Shown here: piece by piece, positions 1 to 4,873 of the stretch
Layout of the letters: each line of letters starts with the position of its first letter
Numbering within the stretch: position 1 is the stretch's first letter
Source: an uncultured Bacteroidota bacterium
GTDB lineage: Bacteria; Bacteroidota; Bacteroidia; Chitinophagales; Chitinophagaceae
DNA: 5,872 nt
NCBI GenBank assembly: GCA_903912435.1
Contig: CAIWHI010000724.1
Coordinates: forward strand, 1-5,872
Reading direction: 5' to 3'
The notes under the pieces: model-generated
What the model was told of the DNA's origin: nothing
The model's database searches: none
The model's input: the letters and a program-made list of their open reading frames with translations, nothing else
Position numbers and translations under genes: made by a program

Positions 1-344
1 ATTCGTTTTTCTACGTCTCTGATATCCAAATTGAAGTCTTCGGGATGCACTTCAGCAAAAACAGGTATTGCACCAACATATTGAATAGAATTGGCCGTAG
101 CAATATAGCTCATAGAAGGGCATATCACTTCATCACCTACGCTAATACCAGATACTATCATAGATAGGTGAAGGGCGGTAGTGCAATTGGATACTGCAAC
201 AGCATAATTAGCCCCGGTATAGGCAGCAAAGTTGGCTTCAAATTCAGCTACACGTGGTCCCTGGGTTATCCAACCTGTTAGTATAGTATCATATGCGGCC
301 TGGGCCTCATCAGTTGTTAAATATGGTTTGGCTATTGGAATCAT
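1..344 (-). CDS. DegT/DnrJ/EryC1/StrS sugar aminotransferase, N-terminal 114 residues (cut by window edge)
   Basis: This is the start of a PLP-dependent aminotransferase that converts a keto group on a nucleotide-activated sugar to an amine, usually with glutamate as donor, in the cytoplasm. The visible part shows the family's N-terminal pattern: IPIAKPYLT at residues 2-10, GWITQGP at 24-30, VAEFE at 32-36, and the loop SNCTTALHL at 52-60, which in this family contacts the PLP phosphate. These are followed by GDEVICPSMSYIATAN (70-85) and PVFAEVHPEDFNLD (94-107). The catalytic lysine is expected near residue 180-190, outside the window, so activity cannot be judged. The ATG lies 3 bp after the stop of the epimerase gene, which points to coupled translation. 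The subfamily (perosamine synthase, PglE, ArnB or WbpE type) and hence the sugar position cannot be fixed from this part. Family assignment is very secure; specificity is open. Confidence 0.95.
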   Translation of the reverse strand, partial: MIPIAKPYLTTDEAQAAYDTILTGWITQGPRVAEFEANFAAYTGANYAVAVSNCTTALHLSMIVSGISVGDEVICPSMSYIATANSIQYVGAIPVFAEVHPEDFNLDIRDVEKR

Positions 345-347
345 AAT

Positions 348-1328
348 TTATAAATTTTCTCTGCGTTTCTTTTCAAAATACCATTCACTTAACTCTTTCA
401 ATCCTTCATGCAATGCTACATTAGGCTCAAATTGCAACAAATTTTTTGCCTTATTGATATCTGCAAGCCGCCTTGCTACAGGGTTTACAGTCTTAACATC
501 TAGAAATACCGGGGTAAGATTTGAGTTATTTACTTCTAACAGTGCTACTAGCAACTCCTTAAGGCTGGTTTCTACTCCACACCCAATGTTGAAATTCTCA
601 TCGGTTACATCAGCCATCAAGGCAGCAACATTAGCTTTTGCAATATCCCTTACATAAACAAAATCCATGGTTGTAGAGCCATCTCCATGTATTATAGGGT
701 CCTTACCATCCTTTATACAATCAAGCCAGCGAATCATCACCTCGGTATACTTTCCGTCGGTATCCATTCTGGGGCCATAAGCATTAAAATAGCGAAGGGC
801 TGCAAAATCTAGTGAATACATGAATTTATAGCTACGGAATAACTGCTCGCCCCATAATTTTGCACCACCATAAAAGGTCTGGTTATCGTATGGATTATCA
901 GTTTCCGGGGTTGGGAAATGTTGAGCCAATCCGAATACAGAGGCACTTGAGCTATAAATTACTTTCTTTATTTTGTGCTTTACACATAGCTCTGCCAGTT
1001 CAAAGGTTGCCTTTATCATTACTTCAAAGCCATCTCTGGGGTTAGCAGCACATGCATTTATACGCAATGCTGCCATATGGAAAACAAAATCACATGGTTC
1101 TATACATTTTTCTAAGAGGTCGGTATCTCTAATATCGCCTTCTATAAATTCAACAATTGGATTGTTGAAGAAATTGCGCATGTTATCATGGGTTCCCCTT
1201 ATCAAATTGTCAATGATGATAATTTTTTTAGGGTCATATTTAAGCAGTTCTTCAACTACATAAGAGCCAATAAATCCGGCACCTCCTGTCACAAGTATTG
1301 TTGCTCCCTTTACTTTGTTTTGTGTCAT
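348..1328 (-). CDS. NAD-dependent epimerase/dehydratase family protein (extended SDR, GalE-like sugar-nucleotide epimerase)
   Basis: This 326-residue cytoplasmic enzyme acts on an NDP-sugar through a transient 4-keto intermediate. The NAD-binding Rossmann motif GGAGFIG is at residues 15-21, with D40 at the end of the second strand as expected for NAD preference, D65 in GDI, and HMAA at 84-87. The catalytic set is complete: S128 in SSSASVFG (126-133) and Y153-x3-K157 in YGGAK. Next come RYFNAYGPR (179-187) and the substrate-side motif GDGSTTMDFVYVRDIA (215-230). The serine strand reads SSSASVFG, as in GalE SSSATVYG. It lacks the acidic residue found in 4,6-dehydratases (TDEVYG) and in the ArnA decarboxylase (TSEVYG), so epimerase is more likely than either. 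Length is normal for the family. The ATG overlaps the stop of the upstream glycosyltransferase (ATGA). The aminotransferase follows after 3 bp, so the two probably share a pathway. The exact sugar substrate is unknown. Confidence 0.93.
   Translation of the reverse strand: MTQNKVKGATILVTGGAGFIGSYVVEELLKYDPKKIIIIDNLIRGTHDNMRNFFNNPIVEFIEGDIRDTDLLEKCIEPCDFVFHMAALRINACAANPRDGFEVMIKATFELAELCVKHKIKKVIYSSSASVFGLAQHFPTPETDNPYDNQTFYGGAKLWGEQLFRSYKFMYSLDFAALRYFNAYGPRMDTDGKYTEVMIRWLDCIKDGKDPIIHGDGSTTMDFVYVRDIAKANVAALMADVTDENFNIGCGVETSLKELLVALLEVNNSNLTPVFLDVKTVNPVARRLADINKAKNLLQFEPNVALHEGLKELSEWYFEKKRRENL
1325..1328 (-). other. ATGA stop-start overlap between the GT2 and epimerase genes
   Basis: The minus-strand tetranucleotide ATGA holds the epimerase start (1328-1326) and the GT2 stop TGA (1327-1325). 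This is the classic arrangement for translational coupling by termination and reinitiation. With the 3-bp gap at 345-347 before the aminotransferase, it ties the three genes into one translational unit. Confidence 0.9.
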
Positions 1329-2269
1329 TGTTCTTTTTTGTGTTCAATAATTTTATCTATAATAAATACAGGTCTAGCTCTGCTGGCATCAAGGGTGCGC
1401 CATAAGTATTCGGCTATAATACCTAACGATATATTCGTAATCCCAAAGCCCAGCAATAGTATAGAGGTAAGTGCCGGCCAGCCTGCAGCAATATCATTAT
1501 ACAATAGTTTCCTGCCCGAAATATAAATTGTCCAGCATATACCCACCATAAAAAAGAGCATGCCAATTAAGGATACAAACCTTATAGGCGCATAGGAAAA
1601 TGCCACAAATGAATCTACAAGTAGCTTTATTTTTTTAGAAAGGGTCCATTTCGATTTGCCATGTTTCCTCGTTGTTTTATCATAGGTTATAAAACTCTGT
1701 TTATAACCAAGGGTCAGGATCTGGAGGAAAATTGACGAGTTGGCTTCAATATTTTGATTCAGTTTAGCCTGCACTTTTTGGTTAAACATAACTATATCAA
1801 AGCCATTTTCAGGGAATTTTTTATAAACAAATTTCCGCATCAGGTTAGCATACATTTTCGAAAATGTTTTTTCAAAAATGCCTGCAGATGTGGTATTTCT
1901 TGATGCAAAAACTATATCAAAACCCTTTTTTGCATTGGTATGCAACAATGTTGAAAGCTCTAATGGGTCTTGCAAATCTGCGGGTAGAAACATCATCCAT
2001 TCACCACTTGAATTAGTAATTCCCGACCTTAGTGCGATATGGGAACCATAATTTTTGGCTAGTATTATGATTTTATAATCAATGCCTGACTTGTTGAGCA
2101 ATGTTTCAAATGCCTCTGATGAATTATCGGTCGATCCATCGTCTACCAATATTACTTCATAGTTGATATGCCTGTTTTCCTTGAAAAACCTGCTTAAACT
2201 ATCCACCAAAAAGGCGGTATTATCTTCCTCATTCAAATAAGGTATAATAATACTTATATCTACACTCAT
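1325..2269 (-). CDS. Family 2 glycosyltransferase, polyprenyl-phosphate sugar synthase type (DPM1/GtrB/ArnC-like)
   Basis: A 314-residue membrane-anchored enzyme predicted to move a sugar from an NDP donor to polyprenyl phosphate at the cytoplasmic face. The GT-A domain starts at residue 4 with DISIIIPYLNEED. It shows VDDGSTDNS at 42-50 (nucleotide-binding aspartates D43, D44), KNYGSHIALRSGI at 72-84, and the metal-binding motif PADLQDP at 96-102 (D98, D101). The family-typical RKHGKSKW is at 201-208. Two hydrophobic helices follow, near 227-252 and 263-287. The tail EYLWRTLDASRARPVFII (287-304) matches the cytosolic end of GtrB/ArnC-type proteins. Length is normal for this class. An in-frame TAA lies four codons before the ATG at 2269, so the start cannot move far upstream. 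No good Shine-Dalgarno is suitably spaced. The stop overlaps the epimerase start. It probably makes the lipid-linked donor used by the GT-C enzyme encoded upstream; which sugar it loads is not visible. Confidence 0.94.
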   Translation of the reverse strand: MSVDISIIIPYLNEEDNTAFLVDSLSRFFKENRHINYEVILVDDGSTDNSSEAFETLLNKSGIDYKIIILAKNYGSHIALRSGITNSSGEWMMFLPADLQDPLELSTLLHTNAKKGFDIVFASRNTTSAGIFEKTFSKMYANLMRKFVYKKFPENGFDIVMFNQKVQAKLNQNIEANSSIFLQILTLGYKQSFITYDKTTRKHGKSKWTLSKKIKLLVDSFVAFSYAPIRFVSLIGMLFFMVGICWTIYISGRKLLYNDIAAGWPALTSILLLGFGITNISLGIIAEYLWRTLDASRARPVFIIDKIIEHKKEQ

Positions 2270-2289
2270 GATGGTATTTTAATAATCAT
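2266..2289 (-). other. Seven-codon upstream ORF overlapping the GT2 start
   Basis: An ATG at 2289 opens a seven-codon frame (M-I-I-K-I-P-S) whose TGA overlaps the GT2 ATG as ATGA. The purine-rich AAGGA at 2297-2293 lies 3 bases before this ATG and 23 bases before the GT2 ATG, so it suits neither perfectly. If translated, ribosomes ending here could restart on GT2, the same ATGA arrangement seen at the GT2-epimerase junction. Chance is the simpler explanation. Confidence 0.2.
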
Positions 2290-2303
2290 CGTTCCTTATT
2301 GGG

Positions 2304-2340
2304 CTGCAAATTAGTGATACTTTCTAAATAAATTCGTCAA
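2304..2340 (-). promoter_or_regulatory. Candidate Bacteroidota-type promoter for the GT2-epimerase-aminotransferase genes
   Basis: The Bacteroidota primary sigma factor uses a -33 TTG element and a -7 TAnnTTTG element. On the minus strand a TTG (2340-2338, in TTGACG) is followed 23 bases later by CTAATTTG, whose TTTG at 2310-2307 matches the -7 core while the TA part is shifted by one base. Transcription would begin near 2302, giving a leader of about 30 bases before the GT2 ATG. The match is imperfect and the spacing slightly long, so this is a candidate only. Confidence 0.3.
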
Positions 2341-2412
2341 ATTGCTGGTAGTAATTTTATTTCTATCCTTTCGGTCCGCTAATGAGTGTTTTATAGCTTA
2401 TTTTTCAAAATG

Positions 2413-2428
2413 AAATTGTCAACAATTT
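2413..2428. repeat. AT-rich inverted repeat after the GT-C stop
   Basis: On the minus strand AAATTGTTGACAATTT forms a 6-bp stem (AAATTG with CAATTT) closing a 4-base loop TTGA. It lies 28 bp beyond the GT-C stop codon. The stem holds only one G-C pair on each arm and no clean T-run follows, so a strong intrinsic terminator is unlikely. A weak terminator, a protein-binding palindrome or chance are all possible. Confidence 0.3.
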
Positions 2429-2455
2429 TGTAATCACACCTAACACCTGCAATAA

Positions 2456-3760
2456 TCACAGGAACAAGACAATTACATATGCTAATAGTATTGGCAATAC
2501 CGAAAGTTTTCGTTGGGCATATTGCAATATGGGTAAGGCAATAAAGGGTATACTTGCTAATAACCATCCATTTTCTAGTTGGGCAATCAGGTAAAGCGAT
2601 AAAAATGACAGGTATACAGTAGGGGCAATAAGAAAACGGTTGGTTGCAATAAATTCCCGTTCCTTATAACAGCAAAATAGCAATACAATCAGGGATACTA
2701 ACTTGATGATTGCAAAGCTGGTAATCCATTTATGCACTGTAGACCATTTATGGTAAAACATTCCCTGGTCTATTTGCCAGGGTAAATCTAAAAAGATCTT
2801 CTCTAAGAAGTTCGAAAACCAGATTTTTGTGTGTGTTTTTATATACTCGGAATGCGATAATTGCAGTTTTATTTCGGGGTGTTTAACTTTGAATTCTTCA
2901 ACCTCATCAGGTGTTACCTTCCATACATTCACACGTTTATTTGGGTTGTATACCTCATAATAAATGCTCTTCTGATCAGCCGGTAGGGTGCTTTCAATCC
3001 TTTTTTCTGCTTCATAATAATGGTTTTTATCTTCCAGCATCAATTTACCATATCGTTGGTAAGAAGGTATGTGGTATATGATAAAAAAGCCAAGGAATAC
3101 AGTGAAAAATAAGGCACAGTTTTTTAGCCTGTTAATGAGATTAGTATTTGTATCAATAAATAAAAATAAAAGGATACCGGGAATGTAAAACAGTGCTATA
3201 GGTTTTACAATAAATGCAAAGAAGAATAGGAAACCACTTATGGCTATGCCCTTATTATTTTTAATTTTAAGTAACGAAAGGATACCTAGCAGCACAAATA
3301 GTGCATTGGGAGCATTGGCAAGCAATAACCAACTATGCCCACTAAAACTAAAGGCAAAAAAGATCAAAGCCAGGTACTTTGTTTCATTGTCGATATTCTT
3401 AAAACAGGCTAGTATTTTGAGTAATACATAACTGGACAGTAGAAAACATAGTGCCGAAAATAACTTAATTGATACATAAAGTTCTACAGGCATCAATTTT
3501 GAGAAGATAAAATTCAAAAAATTATAGGCAAAAGACGTACCCTGGCTTAATGAGTTGTACCATCCATAATCAGCAAGATATTTTACTTCACCCAGATAAT
3601 AAGGTTCATCTCCTGTTAAGGGAGTATGTATGGGGTGTGCCCTATAGGTAACAAAACAAATAAGGGCCACTATAGCCCATGAAATATATGGTAAGTAGGT
3701 AGCGGGTATTTTTGGAAGCTTGATTTTTTGCATAACATAATCTTTATGTAAACGTTCCAT
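2456..3760 (-). CDS. Polytopic GT-C glycosyltransferase, GT39/GT83 (PMT/ArnT-like)
   Basis: A 434-residue integral membrane protein with about ten hydrophobic segments, roughly at 23-39, 97-116, 128-148, 152-165, 171-187, 189-202, 214-231, 345-364, 374-393, 397-414 and 420-434. The loop after the first helix carries TGDEPYY (49-55). An acidic pair here (D51, E52) is the usual catalytic or metal-site signature of GT-C enzymes that use polyprenyl-phosphate sugars. A long polar loop at about 232-340 probably lies outside the cytoplasm. GT39/GT83 members transfer a lipid-linked sugar to protein or lipid A; the acceptor here is unknown. Sequence identity to any named enzyme is not evident, so assignment rests on topology and the DE motif. 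The protein ends within a hydrophobic segment and lacks the soluble tail of ArnT. Two starts are possible, ATG at 3760 or at 3733 (residue 10); neither has a clear ribosome-binding site. The GT2 gene downstream would supply its donor. Confidence 0.8.
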   Translation of the reverse strand: MERLHKDYVMQKIKLPKIPATYLPYISWAIVALICFVTYRAHPIHTPLTGDEPYYLGEVKYLADYGWYNSLSQGTSFAYNFLNFIFSKLMPVELYVSIKLFSALCFLLSSYVLLKILACFKNIDNETKYLALIFFAFSFSGHSWLLLANAPNALFVLLGILSLLKIKNNKGIAISGFLFFFAFIVKPIALFYIPGILLFLFIDTNTNLINRLKNCALFFTVFLGFFIIYHIPSYQRYGKLMLEDKNHYYEAEKRIESTLPADQKSIYYEVYNPNKRVNVWKVTPDEVEEFKVKHPEIKLQLSHSEYIKTHTKIWFSNFLEKIFLDLPWQIDQGMFYHKWSTVHKWITSFAIIKLVSLIVLLFCCYKEREFIATNRFLIAPTVYLSFLSLYLIAQLENGWLLASIPFIALPILQYAQRKLSVLPILLAYVIVLFL

Positions 3761-3794
3761 GGATATTGGATGCTACATTAATACTTTTTTCTGT

Positions 3795-4691
3795 TTAAGA
3801 AAAGAATCTTTTAAGGAATGGTATAAACTTACTATGATCTACAGCGAAATTTCCTGATACCCTTTGTCCTTCAGCCACATCACGAGTCACCACGGCGCCT
3901 ATTGTTACTTTTGCTTCATTGCCAATTATTATCTCACTACTTACACTTGAGTTAGGCCCTATCCACACGTTATTGCCAATGGTAGAACTTCCTAATATTG
4001 CTGCAGAACCGGCTATTCTGCAATTCGTCCCAATGGTATTATTGTGGGCAATATAAACCAGGTTGTCAATCTTAGTATTTGCACCTATTTCTGTGAAACT
4101 CTTAAATACACTTTTATCAACTGTACAATTATATTGAATTTCTACATTGTCGTTAATTTTTACTCCACCGGCATGGCGCACTGCAAACACTTTTTTATCA
4201 ATTGTTTTGAATTCAAAACCTTCTCCACCTAGTATTGTACCGGCTCTTATTATAACATGGTCGCCAATTAGTGTGTGTTCATTAATTACCACATTGGCTT
4301 CAATAATGCAATGCTCGCCTATACTCACATTATTCTCTGCAATAATAGCCCTGGGATGGATTTTCGAAAATTTGCCAATTTTTGTCGAGAAGTTTTTCCA
4401 GTAAAATTCAGTTTGGTCTAATAAGTAATCGTGAATATTATAAAATGTTTTGTTGGGATTTTCAGATATTAAAATGCCATACCTGTTTGGGTCAAATAAA
4501 TGTGCAAGGGCCTTAGTAGTAATGATGCAACTGATATGAGGGTTTTGCAAAAGGGTATGGAGGTAACTTTCATCATAGAAGTTCACCAGTATTCTATCAC
4601 TCATGAATTTCAATAGACCCAGATTATCAAACTCCCCATCATTGCGGATAGTCTCATTATTAAGAAGTTTTAAGTCGGAGAGTTTAATCAT
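3795..4691 (-). CDS. LpxD-like hexapeptide-repeat N-acyltransferase
   Basis: A 298-residue protein resembling LpxD, which N-acylates UDP-3-O-acyl-glucosamine in lipid A synthesis. Residues 1-90 look like the LpxD N-terminal uridine-binding domain, including SENPNKTFYNIHDYL (76-90), which parallels the LpxD 'DPKLAFA' region. From about 105 to 270 it is a left-handed beta-helix made of imperfect hexapeptide repeats (IHPRAIIAENNVSIG, VVINEHTLIG, STIGNNVWIG). LpxD landmarks are present: GGEGFEF at 155-161, RHAGGVKI at 172-179, GANTKIDNLVYIAHNN at 203-218. H216 aligns with the catalytic histidine of E. coli LpxD (IAHN). At 298 residues it is shorter than typical LpxD (about 340) and lacks most of the C-terminal helical tail that binds acyl-ACP and assists trimer packing. 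Among glycosyltransferases and sugar-modifying enzymes, and without lpxA, lpxB or fabZ, it may be a paralogue acylating another amino sugar. Beta-helix acyltransferase is secure; true LpxD activity is uncertain. Confidence 0.85.
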   Translation of the reverse strand: MIKLSDLKLLNNETIRNDGEFDNLGLLKFMSDRILVNFYDESYLHTLLQNPHISCIITTKALAHLFDPNRYGILISENPNKTFYNIHDYLLDQTEFYWKNFSTKIGKFSKIHPRAIIAENNVSIGEHCIIEANVVINEHTLIGDHVIIRAGTILGGEGFEFKTIDKKVFAVRHAGGVKINDNVEIQYNCTVDKSVFKSFTEIGANTKIDNLVYIAHNNTIGTNCRIAGSAAILGSSTIGNNVWIGPNSSVSSEIIIGNEAKVTIGAVVTRDVAEGQRVSGNFAVDHSKFIPFLKRFFS

Positions 4692-4734
4692 GCTGCAAAT
4701 CGTTTTATTTAATTATTTAACTCTTCTTAAAATG

Positions 4735-4744
4735 ATTGATCAAT
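4735..4744. repeat. 10-bp perfect palindrome ATTGATCAAT
   Basis: ATTGATCAAT reads the same on both strands and lies 44 bp before the LpxD-like start. It could be a half-site pair for a dimeric regulator. The symmetry is seen directly; any regulatory role is a guess, because 10-bp palindromes in AT-rich DNA are not rare. Confidence 0.25.
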
Positions 4745-4808
4745 AATCCTTATAATGTATATATGTCTGAGCGGCTCTTAATATGTCCCGGCCAAGAAGC
4801 ATGGGCAT
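4740..4808 (-). other. Possible 22-codon small ORF in the intergenic core
   Basis: A minus-strand frame starts at ATG 4808, one codon after an in-frame TAG, and ends at TGA 4740. It encodes a 22-residue peptide beginning MPMLLGRDIL and ending YIHYKDY. It coincides with the GC-richer core of this gap, which is why it is listed: the composition is closer to the coding DNA around it than to the AT-rich flanks. There is no ribosome-binding site and no similarity I recognise. It may be a remnant of a lost gene or chance. Confidence 0.12.
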
Positions 4809-4873
4809 AATCTATAACATTATATTTTTAATTATCAATTTATTTCGTCTAAGATTTGAAAATCGATATGCTT

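Larger units (their letters stand above)
2270..2455. other. Intergenic region between the GT-C and GT2 genes
   Basis: This 186-bp gap is the largest in the block and separates the GT-C gene from the tightly packed GT2, epimerase and aminotransferase genes. It contains a small AT-only hairpin just after the GT-C stop, a candidate minus-strand promoter nearer the GT2 start, and a short reading frame ending on the GT2 start codon. All three are listed separately. No GC-rich terminator is present. The spacing fits the downstream three genes having their own transcription start, though read-through from upstream remains possible. Confidence 0.6.
4692..4873. other. Intergenic region with a GC-richer core, no firm gene or terminator
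   Basis: This 182-bp gap separates the unrecognised protein gene from the LpxD-like gene. Both ends are very AT-rich, while a core at about 4769-4808 is roughly 55% GC by count. I see no stem followed by a T-run on the minus strand that would make a convincing terminator. AT-rich minus-strand hexamers that loosely resemble promoter boxes occur, for example TTGATA and TATAGA 16 bp apart around 4830-4808, but in such AT-rich DNA they carry little weight. The LpxD-like start at 4691 has no recognisable Shine-Dalgarno. A 10-bp palindrome and a 22-codon reading frame lie inside and are listed separately. Confidence 0.6.

Noticed and set aside
232..657. Plus-strand open frame of 141 codons
   Set aside because: It runs antisense to the epimerase and aminotransferase genes, which have clear family motifs; its translation shows no domain and is rich in Ser and Asn, typical of an opposite-strand shadow.
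348..1328. Reading the SDR gene as an ArnA decarboxylase or a 4,6-dehydratase
   Set aside because: The key strand is SSSASVFG, without the glutamate or aspartate-glutamate expected in TSEVYG or TDEVYG; GalE-like epimerase fits better.
860..1526. Three overlapping plus-strand frames (860-1045, 973-1263, 1188-1526)
   Set aside because: All lie antisense to the well-supported epimerase and GT2 genes and have no recognisable features.
3240..3431. Plus-strand frame of 63 codons
   Set aside because: Antisense to membrane-helix coding sequence of the GT-C gene; hydrophobic residues arise from the complementary strand.
3800..4400. Roughly 18-bp periodic similarity that could suggest a DNA repeat array
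   Set aside because: It reflects the imperfect hexapeptide repeats of the beta-helix protein; the units are not conserved at DNA level and are not CRISPR repeats.
4044..4404. Plus-strand frames at 4044-4232 and 4147-4404
   Set aside because: Antisense to the beta-helix region of the LpxD-like gene; no independent coding evidence.
4769..4777. GAGCGGCTC inverted repeat as a terminator after the right-edge gene
   Set aside because: The arms are four bases with a single-base centre, too tight to form a hairpin, and no T-run follows.
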